Counted from the first letter of the stretch, positions 7,070 through 16,120 are shown. The stretch is 64,000 bases of DNA from CAWHHZ01 sp963829355 (GCA_963829355.1 CAWHHZ010000009.1:124001-188000); one strand, 5' to 3'. A program made the numbers and translations. The notes: generated from the letters alone by a model not told the origin.

Positions 7070-8097
7070 CGTTCGTCTCCTGATTGCGTGACCATCGACT
7101 GCAGATGATCCGATACGTGAATTTTTCCGTGACTGTCGACGAGCATCGCCTCGACGCCTCGCAGCCGGTTGATCAGCCCGAGTCCGTCACTCACACCCAT
7201 CACCGAGACGCCGGTCGCCAGCGCATCCGCAAGCTCCCCGTCGGGGCAGATGATCGTCACGCTGCGCAGCTCCTGGACCGGCCATCCGGTACGCGGATCG
7301 AGAATGTGCGAGTAATGCTTTCCGTCGATCTCAATGAAGTTTTCGTAATCACCTGACGTGACCACCGCCTGCTCGGTCGTTTCGAGCCACGCGAAGGGCC
7401 GGTCACGATCGAGAGGGTTCGCGATCCCGATCCTCCAGGGAGTCCCGTCGTCCTGAACACCGAAGATCACCAGATCGCCCCCGGCATTGACGACTCCGCC
7501 GGTGGCTCCCCGCTCCTTCATGATGAAGATCGCACGGTTCGCCGCATAGCCCTTTCCGATTGCCCCGAACCCGATCCGCGTCTTCGAGTCACGCAGAAAA
7601 ACCGTGCGGGCGTTCTCATCGAGCACGATCTTGTCGTAGCCGACACTCGGAAGAGCCGCGTCGATCGCCTCCTGCGCGGGGACAGGCGCGGTGCGGTCCT
7701 TGAAGTTCCAGAGTCTCCCCACCGTATCGAAGGTGACGTCGAACGCGCCGCCGGTCAGACGCGAAATCTTCAACGATCGGCGGACGAGGTTGAACAGCTC
7801 CTGAGAGACCTCCACCGGCTTCACTCCGGCCTCGCGGTTGATCTCACTCGTCTCCGAGGATGGCCGCCAGCTCGAGATCATCCCCTCGATACGCTCAACC
7901 TCGGCATACGCTGCCTCGACGGCGTCGCGCGCCGAAGCGTCGTCGGCGTGTACGGCAGTGATCTCGAATCGAGACCCCATCGCTCCGCGCTGTTCTCTGA
8001 CCGTTGCCGCACCCAGAGAGCCGGCGAGGAAGAGAGTCACGATTCCCGCCGTGGCGGCCGTTCGCCATCGCGGGTTTAAGGAGTCACGAATCGTCAC
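7066..8097 (-). CDS. apbE: FAD:protein FMN transferase
   Basis: This 343-residue ApbE family member transfers FMN from FAD to Thr/Ser of target proteins in the periplasm. Seen are an N-terminal signal or anchor (about residues 14-30), the AMGSRFEI start motif, SSWRPSSETSEINR, the FGAIGKGYA nucleotide-binding segment, VNAGGD and the C-terminal HILDPRTGWPV with metal-binding acidic and Thr residues. The GTG start overlaps the eptA stop by 4 bases. No classical flavinylated partner (NqrC, RnfG or an FMN-binding domain) is encoded nearby, so its substrate is an open question; the adjacent DUF4266/DUF3570 genes are candidates. Confidence 0.94.
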   Translation of the reverse strand: MTIRDSLNPRWRTAATAGIVTLFLAGSLGAATVREQRGAMGSRFEITAVHADDASARDAVEAAYAEVERIEGMISSWRPSSETSEINREAGVKPVEVSQELFNLVRRSLKISRLTGGAFDVTFDTVGRLWNFKDRTAPVPAQEAIDAALPSVGYDKIVLDENARTVFLRDSKTRIGFGAIGKGYAANRAIFIMKERGATGGVVNAGGDLVIFGVQDDGTPWRIGIANPLDRDRPFAWLETTEQAVVTSGDYENFIEIDGKHYSHILDPRTGWPVQELRSVTIICPDGELADALATGVSVMGVSDGLGLINRLRGVEAMLVDSHGKIHVSDHLQSMVTQSGDER

Positions 8098-9812
8098 GAG
8101 CCTTCCGAGCTCCCACCGCCCGGCTCATCGGTCGTCACCTGGGCCACTCGCTCCTGATGAAAAAGATCGAGACCGCGATCGTAGGCTGCTGTTCGTACGT
8201 CCAGCAGGCCGAGCACCGAATGGAACAGGTTGTCGTGTGAGACGTGTTCGGAGCTCGCAATCAGCTCGAGCCCGTCGCGGTCGACCTGGAAGCGCTGCGC
8301 GAACGGCTCCGACATCCAGAAGACCATCGGAACCTGTGTCTGTGTCTCCGGCGCGATCGCATACGGAAGTCCGTGGAGATAGAAGCCGTGCTCCCCGAGG
8401 GACTCTCCATGATCAGAGACGTAGAGCAACGCGGTGTCGTACCGATCGGAGGCCGCCTCGAGACGTTTGATCATCTCGGCCAGGACCCAATCGGTGTAGA
8501 GGATGGAGTTGTCGTACGCGTTCTGGATCTCCTCCTGTGTGCAGTCGCCGAAGTCATCCGACTCGCAGACGGGCTGGAACTTTGCGAACTCGGCCGGGTA
8601 ACGGGCGTGATAGGCGGGCCCGTGGCTTCCCTTCTGGTGGAACACCGCCAACGTGCTGTTTCCCTGCGCAATGCGCGAGTCGAGCCGCTCCAGCAGGACC
8701 GCGTCCAGACACTCCCCGGCCGTACAAAACTGCGATGAGGATGATGAGGCGTCGATCTCCTCACTCTCCACACCATCACAGACACCCTTGCAGCCCGAGT
8801 TGTTGTCGAACCAGATGACGTCCAGCCCCGCGCGACTCACGACGTCGAGAACTGATTCGTACTCCCGTGCCCGCTTCTGCTCGGAGCTCGCATGCACGAA
8901 CGGCGAAAACATGCACGGCACTGAATCCGCGGTACTGGTTCCACATGCCGACACATCGCGGAAATTGATGAGTCCCGGAATCGCCGCGAGTCGCGGATTC
9001 GTCTCGCGCTCGTAACCGTTGAGCGAAAAGCTCGAGGCGCGCGCGGTCTCGCCGAGAACGAGGACCATCAGGACCGGCCTGTCGTGTTCCTTCCATCCCT
9101 CCGCCAGAGTGGCGTCGGGCCCAACGGGAATCCGATCCCTCGGCACCCGTGTCTGCGACAGCCCAGCCCTGGCGGCCGAAACAATATAGTTCGCCGGGGT
9201 GACCAGATAACGGGCTTCGCGATTGTTTCTGAAGAACGAACTGTAGTCCTTGAATGAAACCAGTCCCGCGACACCGATGGCGGCGACACCGAGCACCAGC
9301 AGAAGCGCTTTCCTTCTCAAAGCGCTTCCGAGAGTCGACTCGCGGAGACGTATCTTCAGCAGCAGAACCGCGGGAAGAACGCCGTAACCGATGAGGTAAG
9401 GGAGCATCCGCCAGCTCAGAAGCTCTGTCGACTCGGCCATGTCCGTCTGCACGACGTTCCTGATCATCGACACATCGATGAAGACACCGAACTGGTCCAT
9501 GAAGTAGATCGCCAGTGAATTGATCAGAAAGAGAATCGAAAGGACCGGCTTGATCAGAACCCGCGCGGATACGGGAAGGAGAAGGATGATGTGGATTCCA
9601 GCGAGAAGCGTGAAGGTGAGGACCGTCATCCGGACCGCGGCGAAACCTTCGAGGCTCATGGTCCCGAGCATCACTGACCAGAAGCGGGTGTTGCACAGCA
9701 GGGCGAAGTACGCTGCGCTCAGCACCACGAGGAGCTCGGGTGTGATCAGGATCGGCGAGACCAGAAGCCGCCTGATCTTCGCTCTCTTCGTTTCGGATAG
9801 TTGTGGACGCAT
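8094..9812 (-). CDS. eptA: lipid A phosphoethanolamine transferase (EptA/MCR family)
   Basis: This 572-residue inner-membrane enzyme moves phosphoethanolamine from phosphatidylethanolamine to lipid A phosphates, lowering surface charge and polymyxin sensitivity. Five membrane helices occupy about residues 20-190. The periplasmic sulfatase-like domain has Glu255 in VLGETARAS (zinc ligand), the nucleophile Thr294 between paired Cys290 and Cys300 (CGTSTADSVPC), and the SDHGESLGEHG zinc site. It sits just downstream of a histidine kinase gene and is preceded by a CATTAC-N6-GTAATC box. A PAP2 phosphatase in the same row may prepare the phosphate site. Confidence 0.94.
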   Translation of the reverse strand: MRPQLSETKRAKIRRLLVSPILITPELLVVLSAAYFALLCNTRFWSVMLGTMSLEGFAAVRMTVLTFTLLAGIHIILLLPVSARVLIKPVLSILFLINSLAIYFMDQFGVFIDVSMIRNVVQTDMAESTELLSWRMLPYLIGYGVLPAVLLLKIRLRESTLGSALRRKALLLVLGVAAIGVAGLVSFKDYSSFFRNNREARYLVTPANYIVSAARAGLSQTRVPRDRIPVGPDATLAEGWKEHDRPVLMVLVLGETARASSFSLNGYERETNPRLAAIPGLINFRDVSACGTSTADSVPCMFSPFVHASSEQKRAREYESVLDVVSRAGLDVIWFDNNSGCKGVCDGVESEEIDASSSSSQFCTAGECLDAVLLERLDSRIAQGNSTLAVFHQKGSHGPAYHARYPAEFAKFQPVCESDDFGDCTQEEIQNAYDNSILYTDWVLAEMIKRLEAASDRYDTALLYVSDHGESLGEHGFYLHGLPYAIAPETQTQVPMVFWMSEPFAQRFQVDRDGLELIASSEHVSHDNLFHSVLGLLDVRTAAYDRGLDLFHQERVAQVTTDEPGGGSSEGS

Positions 9813-9907
9813 ACGTGTGTGAATCCTTCTACGGGCGAGTCAGCCGCAGGATCACTCTCTTCATCAACAAGAATAGGAGTCAGGGAATGTCCCGGAGGTG
9901 ACGCAGA

Positions 9908-9925
9908 CATTACAGTTCGGTAATC
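9908..9925. promoter_or_regulatory. putative response-regulator box ahead of eptA
   Basis: CATTAC-AGTTCG-GTAATC is an inverted repeat (ATTAC/GTAAT with 6-bp spacer) in the 122-bp gap between the kinase stop and the eptA start. The same arms and spacer recur at 12950-12967. ATTAC-N6-GTAAT resembles boxes bound by CopR/CusR-type OmpR-family regulators. Confidence 0.7.
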
Positions 9926-9934
9926 TTCGATCGA

Positions 9935-11377
9935 TCAGGCGGTGCCGCGCATCACTTGCGCATCAGCGGGAAATCTGAGCGAGGCCTTCGCTCCGAGGCC
10001 AGGGCGGCTGTCGAGTGCGACGGAGCCTCCATGCAGCTCCATGATCGACCTGACGATCGCGAGTCCGAGCCCGCTCCCTTCCGGACGGCGCCGGCGGGCG
10101 GCCTGAGATCGATGGAACCGTTCGAATACGTGGTCCAGGTCGTCCGCTCCGATCCCCTCCCCTTCATCGATGACCGCGATCACGACCTCGTTGCCGGTCG
10201 TCTCGATGATGACCCTCACGCAGTCGCGCGATCGGGATGCATCGATGGCGTTCGAGAGAAGATTGCTCAGAGCCCGGCGAAAAAGCATCCGATCCGCCAG
10301 GATCGTGCCGCTTCCCTCTCTCCTGAGCTCGACTCCGATATCGTCGGCCTGGAGCCGGTGATACTCGATCACCTGATCCACTTCCGCCGCGACGTCGAGG
10401 GTCTCGGCACTGACCGGCGCCGAACCGCGCGACGCGTGCGCGAGAAACAGCAGACTATCGATCATTCTCGACAGCCGCGCCACTTCCTCGAGGTTCGAGC
10501 TGAGGACCTCTTCATACTCGACGCTGCTCCGCGATTTCGACAGAGCCACCTCGGTCTGCCCCATCAGGTTGTTGACCGGGGTGCGCAACTCGTGAGCAAG
10601 CTCGGCTGCAAACTGGGAGAGCCGCTCGAATGACTCTCTGAGATGTTCCTGCATTCGCTCGAACGAGAGGCCCAGCTCACTGAGCTCGGCGGGTAGCCGC
10701 TCCGGCTCGAGCCGGATGTCGAACGAGCCGCTGCGGATCCGCTCCGCCGCCTCGCGGATCACCGACAGCGGTCGCAGCGCGTGACGAGTGATCAGCGCAA
10801 CGGCGATTCCCGTCAGAACCATGCAGATGAGAATGGCGATGACCGAGCGGCGCAGAAACGCCGCGAGATACTTCACGGCCGAGGTCCTGTCGAGCGCCAC
10901 CCGGACATCACGGACCCGCCCGTCCGGAGCGCGGGTCCTAAGAGCAGAGAGAACGTAGTGTCGGGACGCCGGCGATTTCCAGTAGATCATCGCTGCCTCG
11001 CTCGGTGAGTCGGCCATCGGCGGGAAGGGAGGCTTCTGCGTCATCAGCTCGGCTGCACCGGGGGTGGACATCAGGTGCTCTCCCCGTTCGTTCTCTATGT
11101 CGATGATCAGTGTGCCGAACCGCTCGGGGGCCGCATCCCGGAGCGTGACGTTTTCGATCTCCCTCAGTCCCTCTTCCTCGTATTCTCGATCACCGTTCTC
11201 GTCCTCGAGCTCCACACGAATGAATCGGAGGACCGTCGAGAGGAACTGCTCATGGTCGCTCTTCTGCGCCCTTGCGGCGGTAGAAAGATGAAATGCGGCG
11301 AACCCGGCAAAGAGCAGCGACATCACGCTCGTCATAAGGACGATCAGCGTGGCGAGAATGGATTTGTGCCTGCGCAC
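9935..11377 (-). CDS. membrane sensor histidine kinase (heavy-metal/PmrB-like)
   Basis: This 480-residue kinase has two membrane helices (about residues 8-30 and 175-197) bounding a periplasmic sensor of about 145 residues. A HAMP domain follows (about 197-250), then a dimerisation domain with phospho-acceptor His262 in AAELAHELRTPVNN, and an ATPase domain with N, G1 (DEGEGIG), F and G2 (EGSGLGLAIV) boxes. The layout matches the CusS/PmrB type. The sensor contains an acidic run (residues about 56-75), suitable for cation sensing, which is inference. The GTG start is 1 base after the regulator's stop. It should phosphorylate the OmpR-type regulator and so control eptA. Confidence 0.94.
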   Translation of the reverse strand: MRRHKSILATLIVLMTSVMSLLFAGFAAFHLSTAARAQKSDHEQFLSTVLRFIRVELEDENGDREYEEEGLREIENVTLRDAAPERFGTLIIDIENERGEHLMSTPGAAELMTQKPPFPPMADSPSEAAMIYWKSPASRHYVLSALRTRAPDGRVRDVRVALDRTSAVKYLAAFLRRSVIAILICMVLTGIAVALITRHALRPLSVIREAAERIRSGSFDIRLEPERLPAELSELGLSFERMQEHLRESFERLSQFAAELAHELRTPVNNLMGQTEVALSKSRSSVEYEEVLSSNLEEVARLSRMIDSLLFLAHASRGSAPVSAETLDVAAEVDQVIEYHRLQADDIGVELRREGSGTILADRMLFRRALSNLLSNAIDASRSRDCVRVIIETTGNEVVIAVIDEGEGIGADDLDHVFERFHRSQAARRRRPEGSGLGLAIVRSIMELHGGSVALDSRPGLGAKASLRFPADAQVMRGTA

Positions 11378-11378
11378 C

Positions 11379-12053
11379 TCAGCTCGGGTCCCGGAGAACG
11401 TACCCGACTCCCCGCACTGTGTGGATCAGTGTGACGCCGAAAGGGTCGTCGATCTTTGCGCGCAGCCTTCTGATGGCGACGTCGACGACATTCGTGTCAC
11501 TGTCGAAGTTCATGTCCCAGACCTGCTCCGCAATGACCGTCCGTGTCAGGACCTCTCCCTTCCGCCGAACCAGTAGAAGCAGAAGGGAAAACTCCTTCGG
11601 CGTCAGCAGAATGGCGGTCTCTCCCCGGATCACGATATGACGCACCGGATCGACCGTGAGATCTCCAGCGCGAAAGACGTCTGTCATCGGCATCGCTCCC
11701 CGGCGCAGTTGTGTCCGGATTCTCGCGAGGAGCTCGGAGAATGAGAACGGTTTGACCAGATAGTCATCCGCTCCCGCGTCGAGTCCGCTGATCCGGTCCT
11801 CGACCGCATCTTTCGCCGTCAGAAAGATCACGGGTGTTTCGACGCCGGCTGCACGGAGGCTCTTTACACAGTCGATCCCGCTCGCTCCGGGAAGCATCAC
11901 GTCGCACACGATGACGTCGAACGACGTGCTCGTCGCCAGGTGCTGAGCCGAAATGGAGTCCGCCGTCGTCTCGACGGTGTATCCCGCCTCGCGGAGGCCC
12001 TTGCGGAGATAGCTCGCGGTCTTGGGCTCGTCTTCGACGACCAGGATTCGCAT
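11379..12053 (-). CDS. OmpR-family response regulator
   Basis: This 224-residue protein has a receiver domain (residues 1-120, with acidic pocket Glu7/Asp8, phospho-acceptor Asp51 and LTAKD/VKPF switch residues) and a winged-helix DNA-binding domain (about 128-222, with LTPKEFSLLLLLVRRKGEVL and the TVRGVGYVL wing). The start at ATG 12053 (MRILVVEDE) is canonical; an upstream extension to 12134 would overlap the PAP2 gene. It is the partner of the downstream kinase. It probably binds the CATTAC-N6-GTAAT palindromes before the PAP2 gene and before eptA. Confidence 0.95.
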   Translation of the reverse strand: MRILVVEDEPKTASYLRKGLREAGYTVETTADSISAQHLATSTSFDVIVCDVMLPGASGIDCVKSLRAAGVETPVIFLTAKDAVEDRISGLDAGADDYLVKPFSFSELLARIRTQLRRGAMPMTDVFRAGDLTVDPVRHIVIRGETAILLTPKEFSLLLLLVRRKGEVLTRTVIAEQVWDMNFDSDTNVVDVAIRRLRAKIDDPFGVTLIHTVRGVGYVLRDPS

Positions 12054-12130
12054 GCCGTCATTGTACAGCTCGACCTCAGAACTTCGCGGCCTGACAGGAG
12101 CTTCTCCCTCCCACCAGGTGACGAAGCGGC

Positions 12131-12910
12131 TCATCGCGAAGCTTCCAGGCTCGTGGTCGGTACCCGTCCACGTCGTGCCTGCTTTGTCTCAATTGGCAGC
12201 GTGTGACGCACCGAAGACTCCAGGCGTCGCTGAAACGCGATCTCGTACATCCCGAGACAGACATACCAGCAAAGGACTGCCGACCAGACACCGTGTGAGA
12301 AGAAGTGCGCACCCCGGGCAATCTGGCCCACTGAAAAGAGTGCCCCCGTCAGCAGACCGGCCCATAGACCGAGGCGCCCGAGTGCGCGAGAACGGTCTCG
12401 GAGGACGAAATAGAGCGCCATCAGCGAGAACCCGACCGAGGCATGGGAGGCGGGGAAGCAATGACCTGCACCCGTTCCGGGCTGGGTGATACCGAAGAGC
12501 CGCTCCAGAGGTACAGGGCCTCCGTACCGTTGAATGTCCCATGCACAATGTTTGACGCTGCTGTACTTGGCGAGCGAGACCAGTGCGATCGCGACTGCCA
12601 TCGTCAAAACGAGATAGGCGGCTCTTCTCCGCAACCTGCGCCACGACGGTTTCATCCAGCTCCCGATCCAGACCGCGAGGGCGCTGATTCCGATGAGCTC
12701 GACCAGCGACCGTCCCAGGTGGTGAATGATCGTTTGCGTGAGCCAATGCTCGCGAAGCGGCCATACGGCACGGTCGAAGTCATAGAACTGATCCGAGATC
12801 AGTGTATCGATCCCCGACAACTCCACTACGGACGCAACTACGACCAGCGTGAGTGCTGGAAGGAGGAGATGAGTGGCTAGTTCGCGTCGTTGCACGGTGA
12901 GAACCTTCAC
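12131..12910 (-). CDS. PAP2-family membrane phosphatase
   Basis: This 259-residue protein has about five to six membrane helices and the three phosphatase motifs in variant form: KHCAWDIQRYGG (motif 1, with CxWDxxxYGG), GHCFPASHAS (motif 2) and ARGAHFFSHG (motif 3 with nucleophile-type His). The substrate is probably a lipid phosphate or pyrophosphate. Because it heads the unit that encodes the two-component system and EptA, removal of a lipid A phosphate before phosphoethanolamine addition is a reasonable inference. Undecaprenyl-pyrophosphate recycling is an alternative. A regulator box lies 40 bases upstream of the ATG. Confidence 0.85.
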   Translation of the reverse strand: MKVLTVQRRELATHLLLPALTLVVVASVVELSGIDTLISDQFYDFDRAVWPLREHWLTQTIIHHLGRSLVELIGISALAVWIGSWMKPSWRRLRRRAAYLVLTMAVAIALVSLAKYSSVKHCAWDIQRYGGPVPLERLFGITQPGTGAGHCFPASHASVGFSLMALYFVLRDRSRALGRLGLWAGLLTGALFSVGQIARGAHFFSHGVWSAVLCWYVCLGMYEIAFQRRLESSVRHTLPIETKQARRGRVPTTSLEASR

Positions 12911-12949
12911 TCACGATAGGCATCTCACATTTCGCTGCCATGACGGCCC

Positions 12950-12967
12950 CATTACGGTCCTGTAATG
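12950..12967. promoter_or_regulatory. putative response-regulator box ahead of the PAP2-regulator-kinase genes
   Basis: CATTAC-GGTCCT-GTAATG is a perfect 6-bp-arm palindrome with a 6-bp spacer in the divergent gap between the PAP2 gene and the Omp85-like gene. Its arms match the site at 9908-9925 before eptA. It could control both divergent genes. Confidence 0.72.
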
Positions 12968-13063
12968 TGCGTCACGCGCTCGTGTCTGCCGCCAGGGCGA
13001 ACATTACAGAGATTGTCATTTACCAGTCATACCGTCGTCATGTCCCGGCACTATTGTGGAATC

Positions 13064-14695
13064 ATGACCGATCATCATTCGACGGTCAGGTCAGTCGCGA
13101 CCATCTCGAGATCGGCGTGTTCGAGAATCTTCTGCACCCTCCTATGCCTCGCGGCCACTGCGCTGGCAGCTTATGGCGACTCCCCCCTCGTGATCGGGAA
13201 GGTTACGGTGCACACCCGCGACGTCTATGGGGATGACGAGGATGCCGGCTTCATCGGTTCTACTGCGAACCGATTGCATCTTAAAACAGCCCAGGGCGTC
13301 ATCCGGGAGCTGCTTCTGTTCGAGGAAGGCGATCCATTCGAGCCTGAGCGGCTTGCGGAAACCGAGCGGAACCTGCGAAAGCTTCCGTTCCTGCGTACGG
13401 CGAGCGTCGAGGCCGGTGAGCCACACGACGGCATGGTCGACGTCGTCGTCACCACGCAGGACTCCTGGAGCACCGAACCGGGGCTTTCCTTCGGAAGGCG
13501 GGGAGGAGGCACCAAGACGGCCGTCGAGTTCACCGAGAGAAACCTTCTCGGTCGTGGCTGGGAGGTCCAGTACCGCTACGAGCAGAATCCGGATCGGAGC
13601 GGAGAGTCCATCCGGCTGCGTGATCCTTCGCTCTTCGGTCCGTACTGGCGGGCGGAAGCGCGCTATGCCTCGAACTCCGACGGCCGTGAACAATCATTCC
13701 ATCTCGAGCGCCCGTTCGTCTCCGCGACCTCCGACTGGTCCATTCTGATGTCCGGTTCGCAGGTGGAACGCGAGGAGACGCTCTACGCATCGGGTCTCGC
13801 CGTGTCGCGATTCGTCGCGTCACATGACGATGTCGAGCTCGGATATGGCTGGGCTCTGGGGCACGACTCCAGTTCCGCACACCGGATCTCGACCGGCTTT
13901 TCACTCGAGCGAGACATCTTCGGCTCCCAGCAGTACGAGGGCACGGAAGCGATCCTTCCCGCCGATCGCGACTATCGCTATCTATGGGCCCAGTACGACT
14001 ACGTCGACAACGACTACCTCGAGCTCGAGTACGTCGATCGTGCGGATGTTCCGGAGGATTTCAATCTCGGAACCGAGCTGTCCGTGAGACTGGGAGTGTC
14101 GCCATCATTCCTCGGCGTCGATCGAACCACAGGGCTCATCGACGCGCAGCTCTCCAGAGGATTCAAGATTGGAGATCGATCGGTTCTTCTGGCCGACCTC
14201 GGTTTCTCGAGCCGGATCGGCGCCGTCAATGAGAATGCTCTCGCGTCGGTGGGAGTCCAGCACCTGACTCGATTCGCGACGACACGTCCCCAGACGACCG
14301 TGTTCGCGTTGCGCTACGACCGCGGATGGAACCTCGATCGCGATCGCCAGCTTTACGCCGACGGCGAGAACGGGCTTCGGGGATATCGTCTCCACGCCTT
14401 CGAGGGAGATCAACGTCTCGTCCTGAATGCCGAGCACAGAATCTTCCTCGGCCGGGAGATCTTCAAGCTCCTCTCACCCGGCATCGTCGGATTCATCGAC
14501 GTCGGCTCGATCGGTTATGGACCTGACGGCATCGGAACGAGCTCGACGAGACTCGACGCAGGCGTTGGGCTGATTCTCGGACTCTCCCGCTCAGGCCACA
14601 ATACCGCCCGCATCGATCTCGCCCATGCCTTCGATGCTGATCCGCTCGGCCGCAGCCCGTGGGTCATCTCGATATCGGGAGGCCGCTCCTTCTGA
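13064..14695 (+). CDS. Omp85/BamA-TamA-like outer-membrane barrel with POTRA-type domain
   Basis: This protein of about 543 residues has a signal sequence (hydrophobic stretch CTLLCLAATALAAYGD). A POTRA-like segment of about 90 residues follows (GVIRELLLFEEGDPFEPERL, then ETERNLRKLPFLRTASVE), and then a long beta-barrel ending in GGRSF with terminal Phe. The RGY-like segment GLRGYRLHAF is the conserved surface-antigen motif of Omp85 barrels. A single POTRA makes it shorter than BamA, so a TamA-like or specialised insertase or exporter is likely. It is divergent from the lipid A modification genes and may share their regulator box. The start at 13064 is preferred (GGA upstream); 13040 and 12965 are alternatives. 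Confidence 0.85.
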   Translation: MTDHHSTVRSVATISRSACSRIFCTLLCLAATALAAYGDSPLVIGKVTVHTRDVYGDDEDAGFIGSTANRLHLKTAQGVIRELLLFEEGDPFEPERLAETERNLRKLPFLRTASVEAGEPHDGMVDVVVTTQDSWSTEPGLSFGRRGGGTKTAVEFTERNLLGRGWEVQYRYEQNPDRSGESIRLRDPSLFGPYWRAEARYASNSDGREQSFHLERPFVSATSDWSILMSGSQVEREETLYASGLAVSRFVASHDDVELGYGWALGHDSSSAHRISTGFSLERDIFGSQQYEGTEAILPADRDYRYLWAQYDYVDNDYLELEYVDRADVPEDFNLGTELSVRLGVSPSFLGVDRTTGLIDAQLSRGFKIGDRSVLLADLGFSSRIGAVNENALASVGVQHLTRFATTRPQTTVFALRYDRGWNLDRDRQLYADGENGLRGYRLHAFEGDQRLVLNAEHRIFLGREIFKLLSPGIVGFIDVGSIGYGPDGIGTSSTRLDAGVGLILGLSRSGHNTARIDLAHAFDADPLGRSPWVISISGGRSF

Positions 14696-14720
14696 GGTGA
14701 CAGAGCAGCAATTCCCCTCA

Positions 14721-14868
14721 TGTCATCCTGAGCCGCCGGAGCGCAGCGGAGGCCTGCCCTGAGCGAAGCCGAAGGGACGGTCGAAGGATCGCGTACGGCA
14801 CGACTCTCAGGACGGAAAGTACGCGACAGTCAGGACGTAACCGATCCTTCGCTGCGCTCAGGATGACA
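14721..14868. repeat. inverted-repeat element, family A copy 1
   Basis: This 148-bp intergenic element is bounded by perfect 13-bp terminal inverted repeats (TGTCATCCTGAGC and its complement). Internal arms around GAAGGATCG would fold it into a long hairpin. Related copies are at 16121, 27044 and 27203. It lies between the Omp85-like and cytochrome genes and codes for nothing. Confidence 0.88.
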
Positions 14869-14899
14869 GTCCAGGGTTTCGAGAGATTTGGAAACGGAA

Positions 14900-15553
14900 A
14901 TGAACCAACGTCACTTCGGTTCGCTTCGTGCAACATTCGCCGATGCGATGAAGAAGACTGTTCTCACCATAATCCTCACGGTACTGATCGTGATCGCCGT
15001 CGGCGCGGTCGTCATGGGAGTGGTCGCGCAGAGTGGCATGATCAATGTTGCCGCAACCGCTGACTTTCTCCCCGGAGTCCGTTGGTTCTTCGGCACGCTC
15101 ACGGAGAGCTCAATTCGTGTGCACGCCAAGACAGCACTCGACGAAGGACGGATCACTCCACCGGAGCAGATCAGTCAGACGATGCTCGACACCGGACGCC
15201 ATCACTATGTCGAGATGTGTGTCGAGTGTCACGGAGCCCCCGGAGTGGATCGGGGGGAGATCGGCAAGGGGCTCAAGCCCCACCCGCCTGATCTGTCGCA
15301 CTCCGCCGAAGAGTTCTCCATCGCTGAGATCTATTGGGTCGTGGAGAACGGCATCCGTCACACCGGCATGCCGGCCTATGGCGAAACGCACTCGCCGGAC
15401 AAGCTCTGGGCGATCGCCGCCTTCGTCGAGGAGCTCGAGACGATGACGCCGGAAGAGTATGCGCGGCTGACGTCGGCGTCGGCCACCGAGGAGAGTGAGT
15501 CTCGGGAGGGAAGCGAATCCGGAGAAGAGGGCCACACCGGTCACACTCACTGA
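14900..15553 (+). CDS. membrane-anchored monohaem cytochrome c
   Basis: This protein of about 217 residues has an N-terminal membrane anchor (TVLTIILTVLIVIAVGAVVM) and one haem-binding motif CVECH. The axial Met is probably in the RHTGMPAYGE segment, as in class I cytochrome c domains. The tail is acidic and His-containing (GHTGHTH). It likely acts as a periplasmic electron carrier; the partner enzyme is not encoded here. ATG at 14900 follows GGAAACGG, but 14948 (MKKTVLTII) would give a more typical N-terminus. A DoxX-like gene follows after 43 bp. Confidence 0.88.
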   Translation: MNQRHFGSLRATFADAMKKTVLTIILTVLIVIAVGAVVMGVVAQSGMINVAATADFLPGVRWFFGTLTESSIRVHAKTALDEGRITPPEQISQTMLDTGRHHYVEMCVECHGAPGVDRGEIGKGLKPHPPDLSHSAEEFSIAEIYWVVENGIRHTGMPAYGETHSPDKLWAIAAFVEELETMTPEEYARLTSASATEESESREGSESGEEGHTGHTH

Positions 15554-15596
15554 CCGGTTGAAAAAGCCGCCGCTGACCCTCGGGTACACTCTCGAC

Positions 15597-16064
15597 ATGA
15601 ACGACCTGTCAGAACAGATGGACCAGATCGACGCTCGGATCTCCCGATTCATGCAGGACTGGGGCGTTCCCGCACTCAGGGTCTCTCTCGCGGTCATCTT
15701 CGTCTGGTTCGGAATCCTCAAACCGTTCGGACTGTCCTCTGCGGAAGGCCTGGTGATCTCGACCGTCGGCTGGATGCCGTTTCTCGAGCCGGTTCAGTGG
15801 CTCTCGGTAATCGGCTGGTGGGAAGTCGTGATCGGGCTCACCTTTCTGCACCGATCCACGATCCGCATTGCAATCGCACTCCTCGCGATGCAGATGGTTG
15901 GCACCTTCCTCCCTCTGGTTCTCCTCCCGGAGGTCACGTTCCAGGCCGGCCGCATTCCGTACGCACCGACGCTCGAGGGGCAGTACATCATCAAGAATCT
16001 CGTGATCATCTCGGCGGCAATGGTGATCGGCGGCACGGTGAGGGGGAGGGGAGGCAGGCGTTAG
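15597..16064 (+). CDS. DoxX/YkgB-like integral membrane protein
   Basis: This 155-residue protein has four predicted membrane helices (from about LRVSLAVIFVWFGILK to NLVIISAAMVIGG). The pattern FGILKPFGLSSAEG followed by WWEVVIGL resembles DoxX/DUF417 (YkgB) proteins, which often sit beside redox genes but have no settled biochemical role. ATG 15597 is preferred because the upstream in-frame extension runs back over the cytochrome gene's end. Co-transcription with the cytochrome gene is likely. Confidence 0.72.
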   Translation: MNDLSEQMDQIDARISRFMQDWGVPALRVSLAVIFVWFGILKPFGLSSAEGLVISTVGWMPFLEPVQWLSVIGWWEVVIGLTFLHRSTIRIAIALLAMQMVGTFLPLVLLPEVTFQAGRIPYAPTLEGQYIIKNLVIISAAMVIGGTVRGRGGRR

Positions 16065-16120
16065 TCGTTGGTCAGTGGCGATTAGTCATTAGTCGTTCAT
16101 CGCTGCTCTGAAGGTACGCC

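Noticed and set aside
8653..9015. Plus-strand frame of 120 codons opposite eptA
   Set aside because: Antisense shadow of eptA with no start signal or domain.
13002..13019. CATTAC followed by TGTCAT near the Omp85-like gene, as a third regulator box
   Set aside because: Only the left arm matches; the right arm differs at several positions, so it is at best a half-site.
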